Below are positions 45,190 to 56,229 of a stretch of 64,000 nucleotides of DNA, one piece after another; within the stretch, counting starts at the first letter, position 1; each line of letters begins with the position of its first letter. Location: the NCBI GenBank assembly GCA_036245525.1, contig BTPG01000005.1, positions 182,080,245 to 182,144,244 of the forward strand. Direction: 5' to 3'. Both the position numbers and the translations under genes were made by a program. Below the pieces are notes generated by a model, which searched no databases, was not told where the DNA came from, and was given only the letters and a program-made list of their open reading frames with translations. Source of the stretch: Semisulcospira habei (taxonomy: Eukaryota; Mollusca; Gastropoda; Semisulcospiridae).

Positions 45190-45740
45190 GTCCAAAGCAC
45201 AGCAGCGCTTGTTCTTCCTGCGACGTCTGAAAAGTTTCGGTCTCGGTGCCCACATGTTGATGCAATTTTACCGAGCTGTGATTGAGAGCGTGCTCACCTT
45301 TTCGACCACGGTTTGGTATGGTTCCATCACGGCCAAAGAGAAAATCAGACTGAGCAGGGTGGTCAAGACCGCTCAGTTCAGAAATCATAGGCAGAGATCT
45401 TCCTAGCCTGGACTCACTGTACAAGCAGCGTCTCCTACTCAGAGCAAGTGTTATCTCCAGTGATTCCACCCACGCGGCATTGAGGTTTTCCAACTTTTAC
45501 CGTCAGGGCGTAGGTACGGCCATCAGTACCAGCAGATTCCTCAACATTTTTTCCCCTTTGGCTGTTCGCGCTCTCTCTGATCAACCGGACTGATTGGAGA
45601 GAGAGCGAGTGGCGAGTGAGACTGACTTGTCGGAATGTGTACAGTCAGTTTTTTACTGAATCAGTGAGGCGTGCCCGTTCGCCGCGTTTAATACCGGTAT
45701 TTGCTTAGTATTTAGCATGAAAATCATATTTTAGAGTTTA

Positions 45741-45808
<68 letters not shown>

Positions 45809-45917
45809 AGTCTACAGTAGTAATTGACATCAAGACAAATTCCAATGTTTTTATTGTTTTGTACATGGAAACATATGGCAATAAACTAAACTATCTTATC
45901 TTATCTTATCTTATATT
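45190..45917 (+). pseudogene. LINE C-terminal fragment and 3' UTR (Rex1/CR1-like)
   Basis: The first frame reads QRLFFLRRLKSFGLGAHMLM and FYRAVIESVLTFSTTVWYG, the post-RT region common in Rex1/Babar and related CR1-group elements. A frame change near 45375 moves to LPSLDSLYKQRLLLRASV and onward to a stop at 45591. The 3' UTR contains a (TG)n run (45741-45806) and ends AATAAACTAAACTATC with a (CTTAT)n tail near 45917. The 5' part, including the catalytic RT motifs, is absent. Confidence 0.8.
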
Positions 45918-46149
45918 ATGAACATTTATTGAGGAGATATTGCGACCTTTATCGCCAGGCGCAGTTCGTTTTAAGCGAAGTACAAATAAACAAATTTGTT
46001 TACAGTCACTCAAAGAATTCCACACTTCTTTCACGAACAGAAGAGACCATTACCGTACAGTAATACATTTTGATAAAAATTGTCCACCTACGCTGTGCTC
46101 GACAATCAGTGGGTTGAAAATTGCCATACATGTTGCACCCAGAAAACCA

Positions 46150-46197
<48 letters not shown>
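46150..46197. repeat. (TC)n microsatellite
   Basis: A short TC run. Confidence 0.95.
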
Positions 46198-46363
46198 GCC
46201 CTCCCTCCCTCCCCTCATTATTTAATCAGTGCCATATCTTTTGAGGTCACAATGTGCTTATTTGGGTGAATGTTCGGCTCCAATAAGTTTTGTGAATCAC
46301 ATCCCTGGGTAATGAAGGTGAAGGTGAGGTTACTCTAGCGGGGCAGTGAACTCCTACCATCTG

Positions 46364-46432
46364 CATGGGGCACAGATCCTCATGAGTCCAGGTAACTGCA
46401 AGGGCTCATGAGGATCTATGCCTCTTGCTACA
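46364..46432. repeat. Family A hairpin, decayed left arm
   Basis: GGGGCACAGATCCTCATGAG versus CTCATGAGGATCTATGCCTC; the centre is CAGGTAACTGCAAGG. Confidence 0.75.
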
Positions 46433-46732
46433 AAGAGCTCCTGACGCCTGCGACAATTAAATCCTCATTTATATTAACTGAGTTTTTCAGATATAGCCTA
46501 AAGACTATCTCATGTAGATACATTGTCATTCCACCACTTGATTTGGATATGTGGTTTATTAGGTGGCGGAGATAGCAGTGGTTTCAAATTTCGAACACGA
46601 TGTTCACGTGCATTATAAATGAAGTCAGCACAGCGCTCTCTTTTCCGCACAGAAACGAAGCAACCCAGTATAGATGTATTTATGCACTGCGAGCTACGCT
46701 GTTTGTGAAAAACACGCATAAAGTCAGCCAGC

Positions 46733-46798
46733 AAAATGCATAGATCTTCATGAGCCACAGCAGCATGTTGCAACTCTTGAGGATAAATGCATTTTGCA
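46733..46798. repeat. Family A-like hairpin with AT-richer arms
   Basis: GCAAAATGCATAGATCTTCA pairs with TTGAGGATAAATGCATTTTG. The outer AAAATGCA / TGCATTTT differs from AAGAGGCA / TGCCTCTT on both arms, another mirrored change. Confidence 0.75.
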
Positions 46799-46993
46799 CC
46801 CCCCCCCCCCCACCCCCAATAAAAAAAATCGAGTTCGTTACAGAACTGGTAAATCCAAATTTGTGATTCCACATGGAACATTGATAATATTATTAGAAAA
46901 AAACAGTTTTCGGTGAATATGGTGACTAACTGAATGTGCACATGTATAGAATATAAGCTGATATAAGCTGGTAGATTTGGCTGGATATGCAAG

Positions 46994-47105
<112 letters not shown>

Positions 47106-47263
47106 TACGCTGATAAATTAATGGCCATTAACATAATGCGATGTATTTTCAACTGCATTTGTTTATCTTCTTACTTGCGTGCGTACCATACATTCTACCA
47201 GTATGATGGACCATCACAAACACCCACAAATTGGCTCCGACTCGCTACAAACATGTATAGAGC

Positions 47264-47345
47264 ATGGCAGTTCAAGGGTGGTGCCAGAATAGCTTGGCGC
47301 CTTGCGGCGCCAAGCTATTCTAGCATCACCCTTGAACAATCATAA
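47264..47345. repeat. Family B core hairpin
   Basis: GGCAGTTCAAGGGTGGTGCC and GAATAGCTTGGCGCC pair with GGCGCCAAGCTATTC and GCATCACCCTTGAACAATC. TTAA ends are not evident. Confidence 0.85.
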
Positions 47346-47791
47346 CCTACCTGTCTACCAATAAACTGATGAAGTCGTCAGTTACAGGCGCCACAATATT
47401 CTGGTACCTCCCTTGAACTGGCTTGGCCGCCTCCTGAACTGTAACGTTTTGTAGTCTTCCGACTACAACTCCCAACTCCTGAAATTTTGACTTCGATAGT
47501 TTACGGTCTGGGGAGCTTAAGACAATTTCTAACGCGTCCCACCACGAAATTTCACGCTCATTTTAAAAAAAATTGTTTTCTTTTCATCATGATTAATTGT
47601 GTGCATGTTTCAGAAGTGCGATCGATCACATTGTGCTTTTGTATTACCATTGCAATAGCATGGAACTTATGCACACCTGGTTATCGTTAGAACTTTACTG
47701 AAGTGTAAGTTTGGATAGCTCACAGCTGCGACGACTCTGCATTAAATCGCAGCTGCTGCACATTTAACCCATTCAGCCCTGACGCACTACA

Positions 47792-48528
47792 ACCCCACCC
47801 GGGTCTGCCTTGGGGGACTTGGATGGGGTTAGGTATTTTTTAGTTCCCAGGGTCACCCTGGTCAGCCCCACAGGGTGGGTTTTTCTCTCTATTCTGGGGC
47901 ATGTGTTTCTGTCTACCCTTTGTCCATTCACCTGTATTTTAGTTCCCAGGGTCACCCTGGTCAGCCCCACAGGGTGGGGTTTTCTCTCTATTCTGGGGCA
48001 TGTGTTTCTGTCTACCCTTTGTCCATTCACCTGTATTTGCCTTTTTAAAACTCTCCCTACTGTCTGCACTGCCTGTAGTTCTTGATATTGGATGTGTGTT
48101 GCTAAATGGTCTTAGCTTTATTTAGGCCCCATGTTGTAGGTTTATTTAACGTATTTGACCGGCTGGCGACATACATTCAATTTTCTGTTTATTTTTTTTT
48201 TTCACAAGCAGTGCAGGCACGTCCTGAGAAAGCCTTGTTGCTGTCGGGACGTTAAGCAATGTACAATCAATCAATCCATTCACCTGTATTTGCCTTTTAA
48301 AAACTCTCCCTACTGTCTGCACTGCCTGTAGCTCTTGATATTGGATGTGTGTTGCTAAATGGTCTTAGCTTTATTTAGGCCCCATGTTGTAGGTTTATTT
48401 AACGTATTTGACTGGCTGGCGACATACATTCAATTTTCTGTTTAGTTTTTTTTTTTTTTCACAAGCAGTGCAGGCACGTCCTGAGAAAGCCTTGTTGCTG
48501 TCGGGACGTTAAGCAATGTACAATCAAA
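47792..48528 (+). mobile_element. SINE-like S1 insertion with internal repeats
   Basis: Flanked by CCTGACGCACTACA at 47778-47791 and 48529-48542. It starts ACCCCACCCGGGTCTGCC like the copy at 13993. It then contains overlapping partial copies: a first piece stops within CACCTGTATT and restarts at TTAGTTCCCAGGG; a second reaches the tail CAATCAATC and restarts at CATTCACCTGTATTTGCC; a third ends CAATGTACAATCAAA. This is 737 bp instead of about 395 bp. Confidence 0.88.
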
Positions 48529-48596
48529 CCTGACGCACTACAGCAGGAAATGGGTCGATTATGATAATTCAAGGATAGTGTCAAGCCAATCTGACT

Positions 48597-51500
48597 TACT
48601 TACTTACTTACGCCTGTCGCCCCTACCCGGGTATAGGCCGTCGACGAGAGACCTCCAGCGACTCCTGTCCTGTGCTTCTCCTTCGATTTTACTCCAGGTG
48701 GTTCCCAGTCTCTTGATGTCTGCTTGGAGGTCTCGACGCCAGGAGTTTCTCGGCCTACCTCTTTTCCTCTTTCCCTGGGGATTCCATGACAATGCCTGCC
48801 TAGTGATACTGGAAGCTGGCTTTCTCAGACTGTGACCAATCCATCCCCATCTTCTTCGCCCAATTTCATTCTCTGCTGTTATCTGCTCTGTTCTCTCCCA
48901 GAGTCTGATGTTGCTGATCTTCTCTGGCCAGTGGATTTTCAAAATTCTTCTAAGGCAACTGTTTATGAAGATCTGTACTCTGTTGACAGTGGTTTTTGTC
49001 AATCTCCAAGTCTCTGCTCCATATAGGAGAACTGCTTTTATGTTGGAGTTGAAAATCCGGACTTTGGTGTTTTGTGACAGCTCTCTGGAACTCCACACTT
49101 TTATCAACTGGAGAAAGGCTGCTCTGGCTTTACCGATTCGTGCTCTGACATCTGCATCAGTGCCGCCTTTTTTGTCTATGATGCTCCCGAGATAGGTGAA
49201 GGACTCCACCTCCTCCAACGGAGTGCCAGCAAGCAAGACTGGTTCTTCCCTGGTTGCGTACAGTCTCATTGTCTTTGTTTTCTGTTTGTGGATGGTGAGG
49301 CCCACTTGGGACGAGATGTCAGCAAGCCTCGTGGTCTTGTCCTGCATTTGTTGATGAGTGTGGGACAGTAATGCCAAGTCATCTGCAAAATCGAGGTCGT
49401 CAAGCTGTGTCCACAGTGTCCACTGTATTCCGCTTCTTCTCTGCTCTGTGGTCCTCTTCATGACCCAGTCTATGGCCAGTAGGAAGAGGAACGGAGACAG
49501 CAGACACCCCTGCCTGACACCGGTTCTGACCTGGAGCTCCCTGGTGAACTGCCCTTCGTGGATCACGCGACATGTCATGCCATCGTAGCTGCTCTTGATC
49601 AGGCGGACGAGCTTTGTGGGTACACCGTAGTGTCGTAGGAGTTTCCACAGAGTCTCTCGGTCCACGCTGTCAAATGCTTTCTCGTAATCCATAAAGTTGA
49701 CGTACAGCGGGGAGCTCCACTCCAGAGACTGTTCCACGATGATGCGGAGAGTGGCGATCTGGTCTGTACATGATCGGCTTTTCCTGAATCCTGCTTGCTG
49801 GTCTCTCAGCTGGGGGTCAACGGAGCTCTTCATTCTCTCCAGGATGATCCTGTTGAAGGCCTTTCCTGGTACTGACAGCAAGGTGATTCCTCTATAGTTG
49901 GAACACTTGCTGAGGTCACCTTTTTTGGGAAGCTTGATTAGGTACCACTCCTTCCAGTCAGCCGGCATCACCTCCTCTTCCCAGATCTTTCCAAACAGTG
50001 GGTACAGCATCTCTACTGTTGTCTCTAGGTCTGCTTTCAGAGACTCCGCTGGGATGCCATCTGGCCCTGCTGCTTTGCCGTTCTTCAAAAATGCCACTGC
50101 TCTTCTGATCTCTTCCCGGCTGGGTCTGTCACAGCTGATGGGTAGGTCGGTCTCTGCTGGCTGGATGTCTGGGGGGTCGGGTGGGCTGGGCCTGTTCAGT
50201 AACTCTTCAAAATACTCGGCCCATCTGTCGAGTTGGTCTGCTCTGTCTGCAATAGGCTTGCCTTCCTTGTCTTTTACTGGTCTTTCTGTATGGCCATACT
50301 TGCCCGACAATCTTCTGGTAATGTCGTAGAGCTGTTTCATGTTGCCGCTGCCTGCTGCCTTTTCTGCCTCTGCTGCCAGGCTGTCTGTGTAGGCCCTCTT
50401 GTCTGCCCCTGTCTTCACCTCGCGGTTGGCTTCCGAGTATTCCTCCTGTGCCCTTGCTTTGGCTGCTCTCGTGCGACTGTTGTTGACAACTGCTTTCTTC
50501 TGCTTCCTCACTTCTATCTTCTTCAAGGTCTGTGCCGACAGCCAGTCCCTGTGGTGGTGTTTCCTGAACCCTACAGTGTCTTTGCAGGTTGAGTTCAGCG
50601 CCTCTCTAACTGCCTTCCACTGCTGCTCTGTGGTGACCGCCTCCTCTTCATCTACTAGCTCCTGTAGCGCTTGAAACCGGTTGGACAGCACCAGTTTGAA
50701 CTCTTCTCTCACTCCAGTCTCTCTCAGGAGGCCTACATTATAGCGCTGTCTTCTTGTTTTCTCTGTGCGGCTTTTCTTTAACTTGAGCTTTATTCTTAAG
50801 GTGAGTAGATGGTGGTCTGAGGCGATATCTGCTCCCCTCCTCACTCGAACATCTTGAAGGGATCTTCTAAATTTCTTGCTAATGCAGATATGGTCTATTT
50901 GGTTCTCTGTAGCATGGTCAGGTGAGACCCACGTTGCTTTGTGTATTCTTCTGTGTGGGAAGATGCTGCCTCCAATGACAAGTCTGTTTAGAGCACAAAA
51001 GTCTACAAACCTCTCCCCGTTCTCACTCATCTCCCCTAGTCCCTGTCTCCCCTTCACCTCTTCGTATCCGGTGTTGTCCTCCCCTATTTTGGCATTAAAA
51101 TCGCCCATGACGATGGTGATGTCTCGCTCCGCACATTTGTCCACGGCACTCTGGAGTCGGTCGTAGAACTCTTGTTTCTCTTCCTCATCACTGTCATTAG
51201 TGGGCGCATAACACTGGATGACGTTCAGCTTGAGCTTTTTCTTGGTTCTAAAGGCTGCTGTGATAATCCTTGGCCCAAGAGGTTCCCAGCCCATCAACGC
51301 TCTCTGTGCCACTGGTGACAGCATGAATGCTACTCCTTCTGTATGGGGGGCATTCTCCTCTTCATGACCTGAATACAGAATCATCTCCCCACTTAACAGC
51401 CTTTTCTGGCCAGACTGCGTCCATCTGGCTTCACTGATACCTAGCAGGGAAAGGTTGTACTTTTGCATTTCCGCTGCTATCTGGGCGGCCTTGCCACTCT

Positions 51501-51889
51501 GGTACATGGTCTTGACGTTCCATGTGCCCATGGTTGTGTCCCTGGATAGAGAGAGGCGGCTCGGTCCTGTGGCTTCCGAAGACTTCCGGCTTTCACCACA
51601 GGACGTCATAAATCTTCTGGTAGAAGAACCTTCCTCCTCCAGGAAAGGAATTACTGTTTGTCTTTTCGTCGGCGTTTTTGTAGCTATTTCCTTTTTTGTA
51701 GGGTTGGGAAGCTACCCCCACGCCCAACCCCCTTACTAGGAGGGCCAGGGAATTTTCTGTCGGGGTCACCTTCCCTTAGACCATGTTGGTTCACGGCAAC
51801 TTATTTCATGCGGTGCACCCCTCTCGCGAGGGACCCCCTATCCACCACCCAGGGGACGCGCCTCAACGCCATATGGTCCCAGCGCGAGG
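48597..51889 (-). mobile_element. Full-length RTE-like non-LTR retrotransposon
   Basis: The 3293-bp insertion is flanked by 14-bp direct repeats AAGCCAATCTGACT (48583-48596 and 51890-51903). On the minus strand it has a 280-bp 5' leader, one long EN-RT ORF and almost no 3' UTR, ending in a (GTAA)n tail (TTACTTACTTAC on the plus strand). A single ORF with endonuclease and RT, total length near 3.3 kb and a short-repeat tail fit the RTE group; the clade is inferred from layout, not from a phylogeny. Confidence 0.9.
48604..51609 (-). CDS. Endonuclease-reverse transcriptase, apparently intact LINE ORF
   Basis: The 1001-residue ORF encodes the enzyme for target-primed reverse transcription. An APE-like endonuclease occupies about residues 27-270: TWNVKTM, LLGISEARW (Glu60), YAPTNDS, IVMGDFNAKIG (Asp170, Asn172), QIDHICIS and ASDHHLL (Asp265, His266/267). 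A charged linker follows. The reverse transcriptase lies at about 490-790: NGKAAGPDGIPAESL, SNYRGITLLSVPGK, QQAGFRKSRSCTDQI, FMDYEKAFDSVD (Asp641 area), TGVRQGCLLSPFLF and the catalytic FADD at 741-744. The C-terminal part holds WSSRELSQNTKVRIF and GWIGHSLRKP. No stop or frameshift is seen and all catalytic residues are present. The start codon is the first in frame after the 280-bp leader; a start at Met27 is also possible. The stop TAA lies inside the tail repeat. Confidence 0.92.
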   Translation of the reverse strand: MTSCGESRKSSEATGPSRLSLSRDTTMGTWNVKTMYQSGKAAQIAAEMQKYNLSLLGISEARWTQSGQKRLLSGEMILYSGHEEENAPHTEGVAFMLSPVAQRALMGWEPLGPRIITAAFRTKKKLKLNVIQCYAPTNDSDEEEKQEFYDRLQSAVDKCAERDITIVMGDFNAKIGEDNTGYEEVKGRQGLGEMSENGERFVDFCALNRLVIGGSIFPHRRIHKATWVSPDHATENQIDHICISKKFRRSLQDVRVRRGADIASDHHLLTLRIKLKLKKSRTEKTRRQRYNVGLLRETGVREEFKLVLSNRFQALQELVDEEEAVTTEQQWKAVREALNSTCKDTVGFRKHHHRDWLSAQTLKKIEVRKQKKAVVNNSRTRAAKARAQEEYSEANREVKTGADKRAYTDSLAAEAEKAAGSGNMKQLYDITRRLSGKYGHTERPVKDKEGKPIADRADQLDRWAEYFEELLNRPSPPDPPDIQPAETDLPISCDRPSREEIRRAVAFLKNGKAAGPDGIPAESLKADLETTVEMLYPLFGKIWEEEVMPADWKEWYLIKLPKKGDLSKCSNYRGITLLSVPGKAFNRIILERMKSSVDPQLRDQQAGFRKSRSCTDQIATLRIIVEQSLEWSSPLYVNFMDYEKAFDSVDRETLWKLLRHYGVPTKLVRLIKSSYDGMTCRVIHEGQFTRELQVRTGVRQGCLLSPFLFLLAIDWVMKRTTEQRRSGIQWTLWTQLDDLDFADDLALLSHTHQQMQDKTTRLADISSQVGLTIHKQKTKTMRLYATREEPVLLAGTPLEEVESFTYLGSIIDKKGGTDADVRARIGKARAAFLQLIKVWSSRELSQNTKVRIFNSNIKAVLLYGAETWRLTKTTVNRVQIFINSCLRRILKIHWPEKISNIRLWERTEQITAENEIGRRRWGWIGHSLRKPASSITRQALSWNPQGKRKRGRPRNSWRRDLQADIKRLGTTWSKIEGEAQDRSRWRSLVDGLYPGRGDRRK

Positions 51890-52302
51890 AAGCCAATCTG
51901 ACTCTGCCCTTGAATTATCATGGTCGATCCATATCCTGCAACTGGTGCATAGTCATTAGATGACGCCTCCAAAATTTGGGAAATACGGCCGTCGGGCTGA
52001 ATGAGTTAACGTGAAGTATTAAAAAAAATGCGTCATATTAGTCGCTATCCAACGTAATTGGACACTACCTAGACTTTATCACGGCACTATCAGTAACGTA
52101 GGATCAGAGGGGGGAAGGACAGAGTACCCCCCCCCCCCAACTACCCACCTTCCCACCCCGAACCCGCAATGATTTTAAAAACAAAAATCCGATTATAAAA
52201 TTATTTAATTCCCCTGAAGGCCTTCTCTGAGAGGGAGAAAATTTGTGCAAATAATAAAAGTGTAACTCCTCCTAAACTACGTGGTGTATGTGGACCCTTT
52301 CT

Positions 52303-52425
<123 letters not shown>

Positions 52426-52958
52426 TTTTTCCCAGACCGGACGACTATATCTCTCACCCCCACCCCCTTCCCCCCTACCCTCGTGTTGAATTGTTTGAAT
52501 TTTCGGAGGTTGGAATGTAGCAGGCTGGATTGTCGCCTGTCTCCCCCCCCCCCCCCACACACTTCCCCACCCACTCCCATTTCCCCACCCACTCGCACCC
52601 CAATCATTTGTTTTTGGGGGATGCTGCCCCCGCTTCCCGATCGTGAAAAATGTTTTTTTCTGCGCTATTACACATGGCCTGCACGGATTAACTCCTATGA
52701 CAGCGGCTCGATATCCCAGATAAGAGCCTCTTACAGGGGACCCAACTCGTGTAGGAGGGGGACTTAACTGGTGAAAGCTCCCTGACTCAGCCTGCGACCA
52801 GGGTCGATTGTGATAAGCCTAAGGATGTATGACTGCGGTGCTCGCGTGCATTAATAATGACCTTCAAACCAAATTTTGCAATACACGCCTGTAATTGCAG
52901 TTGAAATATGGATGCATGATTCATGAAAAATCTAAACTTCCTGCAGATGAAGTCAGTG

Positions 52959-53029
52959 AGACAATGGCATAGATCCTCATGAACCCCCGCATATGCGGGG
53001 GCTCATGAGGATCTATGCCTCTTGCAGAT
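52959..53029. repeat. Family A hairpin
   Basis: AATGGCATAGATCCTCATGA pairs with TCATGAGGATCTATGCCTCT; the centre CCCCCGCATATGCGGGGG is itself perfectly palindromic. Confidence 0.9.
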
Positions 53030-53840
53030 GCAGTCTGATAGTCTGTGCCCCCTGAACATGCAGTAGATGCTCACGGGCATATATATTTCTTTCAGATATG
53101 TGTGAAGTAATAGATCTAGGTGAGGGACTGATTAGTGTGTTCGTGTATCCTCCGCCGCGCCTAATTTACATCTCACGCCTGTCCGTCTGTCTGTCGCGCG
53201 AGACTGGCGCGTGACTGACGCGTGCCAGTGTAAACATATTATCTCCCTTATCATCAATCATCTAATATTTTTATTACAAACCCCGCCTCAGTAGAGAGTC
53301 TATTCAAACCACATGTGAGCGCTCGGAATGTAGCTTAGATCATCAGTTTTTCAGTAAAAGGTAAGTTGAAGAAAAGTTCCATAATTAATTATTTGATTGA
53401 AGTGCTGCAAAAGTCTAAGGCCCCGCTTACAAAAATGTTCGTTAAAAAAAAAAAAAAAATCTCTCTTGTACGAGTTTGCGTGAGATAATTGAAAAACCTG
53501 ACTTGGGAATCATCATCTATTTCTTATTTTTCACATGACTTCTAGGAACTTAGTAAGACGTGGATGCATTTGCTGACGTCAGCGATAGTACGTGAGGATC
53601 TATGTTTGTCACGTCACTGGCCAATTTACCTCTTCGCTTGTCTCAGAAGCTTACCGAGAGATTAGTCTATAATAATTTATAATTATTATAAATAAAGAGT
53701 GGACGTCAGATATTCTCCGACAGTTTACTTGATCCGCTATCAAAGTATGTTTAATCGGCAGAAGTGTTTAAAGCAATACCTGCCCCAAAGGGCACTTTGT
53801 CTGTGGCAGGGTGAGCCCTAGCAGAGTGGATAGGACCCGG
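53030..53840. other. No gene recognised
   Basis: AT-rich sequence with an A-run near 53445. No conserved coding, RNA or repeat family was recognised. Confidence 0.4.
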
Positions 53841-53910
53841 TGCAGGAGGCTTAGATCCTCGTGAGCCCCCGCAGTTGCGGGGGCTCATGACGATCTATGC
53901 CTCTTGCTGG
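53841..53910. repeat. Family A hairpin
   Basis: GCAGGAGGCTTAGATCCTCG / TCATGACGATCTATGCCTCT around CCCCCGCAGTTGCGGGGG. Confidence 0.88.
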
Positions 53911-54127
53911 CCTCTTCCCGGCATCATTGTGTGACTCATTGGCAGACGAGGTTGTTTAGCAACGAACCTGCGGTGGTTTTCAGACACATACGTTCTAGCC
54001 ACCCAGCAACACATCGACGGGTGGTCTACTGAAACGCCCATTAATTTTCTGGTCTGGTAACTGTTTTCACGTTCTGCATTAAAGGACAACAGCGGCTTGC
54101 TTGTCTCAGCGCGTCGCTTACTTTTGT

Positions 54128-54341
54128 TTAATTCACTCAGCCCGGCGCACGTATTTCCCAAATGTTGGAGGCGTCACTTAACGACTATGCACCTGTTGCA
54201 GGAGATGGATCGACCATGATAATTTAAGGGCAGTGCCAGATTAGCTTGGCGCCTGTCGGCGCCAAGCTAATCTGGCACTACCCTTGAATTATCATGGTCG
54301 ACCCATCTCCTGATGTAGTGCGTCAGGGCTGAATGGGTTAA
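54128..54341. repeat. Family B palindromic MITE, near-perfect core
   Basis: TTAATTCACTCAGCCCGGCG to GGCTGAATGGGTTAA. The core GATCGACCATGATAATTTAA and GATTAGCTTGGCGCC is mirrored by GGCGCCAAGCTAATC and TTGAATTATCATGGTCGA. A good reference copy. Confidence 0.92.
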
Positions 54342-54813
54342 TCGTTCGCAGATACGTCACACGCACGCACTCGTGCAACATACATAGATAGATAGAGAGA
54401 GACAGAGATAAAGAGAAATTAATGAAAAATGAAAATAAAGAGCACGTTTTTTTTTTCATTTTGTCTGTTTGGCCGGTAATTGTTCAAGTACGGTTGTCGT
54501 GTGGCAATTATTGACGCATGTTCCATAGAAAACCAATTGTCTGGTTTTCATAACATCTCGCTTACTCTTGTTTCAGCATGTACACATGTAGTAATTGTTA
54601 TTCAAACTTGAACCCACCCGTCCGCGAGGTGTATGTTGTGTGTATGCAAGGCAATATTAACACTTACACTTAGCACTCTTGAAAGTATCGGTCTGTGTGT
54701 GTAATAGTAGGTCTTTTTTTTTTTACACCCCTTCCCTGCCTCTGAAATTTTGTTTTCATTCAGCGACCAAAAGCCATAACCCTGCAAGGAACATGGATAC
54801 AAATTGGTCTCAG

Positions 54814-54850
54814 CAAGAGGCGTAGATCCTCATGAGCCCCCGCGACTGCG
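54814..54850. repeat. Family A half-hairpin
   Basis: GCAAGAGGCGTAGATCCTCA then TGAGCCCCCGCGACTGCG; the right arm is missing, replaced by unrelated sequence. Confidence 0.75.
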
Positions 54851-55034
54851 ACTTAACTACTGTTCACTTTCACAGGATTCGGCATTTCACCTGATTTTAT
54901 ACAACATCAAACGCTCGTAGTGCGCAATGAATCCCACCAGTAACGACATTTACACAGCGGGCCGCGAGGTCACCGGACAGGTTGTTTAGTTACGCTAGTA
55001 AATGGACTTTCGGATGTTTGTTTTACGCTACCGT

Positions 55035-55104
55035 CTGCAAGAGGCATAGATCCTCATGAGACCCTGCCGTGGCAGGGGCTCATGAGGATCTATGTCGCTT
55101 GCTC
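55035..55104. repeat. Family A hairpin
   Basis: GCAAGAGGCATAGATCCTCA / TGAGGATCTATGTCGCTTGC with centre CCCTGCCGTGGCAGGG, the CTGC / GCAG variant again on both arms. Confidence 0.9.
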
Positions 55105-55505
55105 TATTGCATCAGCCGCATTTACGTCGTCCGAGAGAGGTGTTCATGCAAGTTGTTTTATGGGGCCATCTCAAACGGGACATTCAGTTGCTAGGTGACT
55201 TTTAGGTAGTGTCGGCTGTGCTAAAAGTCGCTGGCTTCAGAGCGGTATGTTCGCTTCGTGGATTCATTTGTGACAAGTAAAGGCTGCATGCAACCTTGGC
55301 TCTGGCGGTACTGCTAAAGACACTCGTCTTGGGCATTTTTATTTTTATCCAAAAGTTAAAAAAAAATTATAAGAATAATAACAATAAAAAAAAATGGTAA
55401 CGTTTGCACTGAAACTGTCACTATCTACATTTTCAAGTGGGCGTTTCTTTATTTCGTATATCCACCCGCCTACCCCCCACATGTCTGCTCGCTCGATAGC
55501 TAGCT
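55105..55505. other. No gene recognised
   Basis: Mixed sequence with an A-rich stretch near 55360-55395; nothing conserved was recognised. Confidence 0.4.
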
Positions 55506-55706
55506 TGTTGGTTCACTGACTCACTGACTCACTCACTCACTCACTCACTCACTCACTCACTCACTCACTCACTCACTAACACACTCACTCACTCACTCAC
55601 TCACACACTAACACACTCACTCACTCACTCACACACTAACACACTCACTCACTCACTCACTCACTCACTCACACACACTAACACACTCACTCACTCACTC
55701 ACTCAC
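55506..55706. repeat. (ACTC)n microsatellite with ACACACTA interruptions
   Basis: About 200 bp of ACTC units, with a repeating interruption ACACACTAACAC at three to four places. Confidence 0.96.
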
Positions 55707-55910
55707 GCAACATAATTCAAGGGCGCGGATATAGACATTATTGAAGTTCAAACGTTCTTGATTCAAGACCGCTGTTCCACTATAAATTCAACATATTTTT
55801 TAAAATATTTTAATCCATTTAAACTACAGTTTAAATCGATGTTTATCCGTAGCAATAGTGCAAGAATGTACTTTTTATGATAATGGCCAATAACACCAAG
55901 ATTTTCATCT

Positions 55911-56229
55911 TTAACCCTTTAAGGCCTGAAAAACTCCATCCTAATATTCATCGACCATGATTGTTTTAAGGGTGGTGCCAGAATAGCTTGGCACCTTTAA
56001 CCTATTAAGCTCTGAAATACTTACTCAGAATACCCATCGACCATGACAGTTTCAAGGGTGGTGCCAGAATAGCTTGGCGCCTTTAACCTATTAAGCTCTG
56101 AAATACTTACTCAGAATACCCATCGACCATGACAGTTTCAAGGGTGGTGCCAGAATAGCTTGGCGCCTTCAGGCGTCAAGCTATTCTGGCACCACCCTTG
56201 AAACTGTCATGGTTGATATGTCTCTTTAA
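55911..56229. repeat. Family B element with left arm triplicated
   Basis: TTAACCC opens at 55911. Left arms containing AAGGGTGGTGCCAGAATAGC occur three times in direct order; the second and third are separated by an 86-bp period (TTAACCTATTAAGCTCTG at 55997 and 56083). They are followed by one complete right arm (AAGCTATTCTGGCACCACCC, TTGAAACTGTCATGG). The right TTAA (56226-56229) is shared with the next element. Confidence 0.9.

Larger units (their letters stand above)
47764..52009. repeat. Family B element split by two nested retroelements
   Basis: Three pieces, 47764-47791, 48529-48596 and 51890-52009, reconstitute one family B unit running from TTAACCCATTCAGCCCTGAC to GGGCTGAATGAGTTAA. 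The first break carries a 14-bp duplicate CCTGACGCACTACA, the second a 14-bp duplicate AAGCCAATCTGACT. The palindrome is therefore older than both retroelements. Confidence 0.92.
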
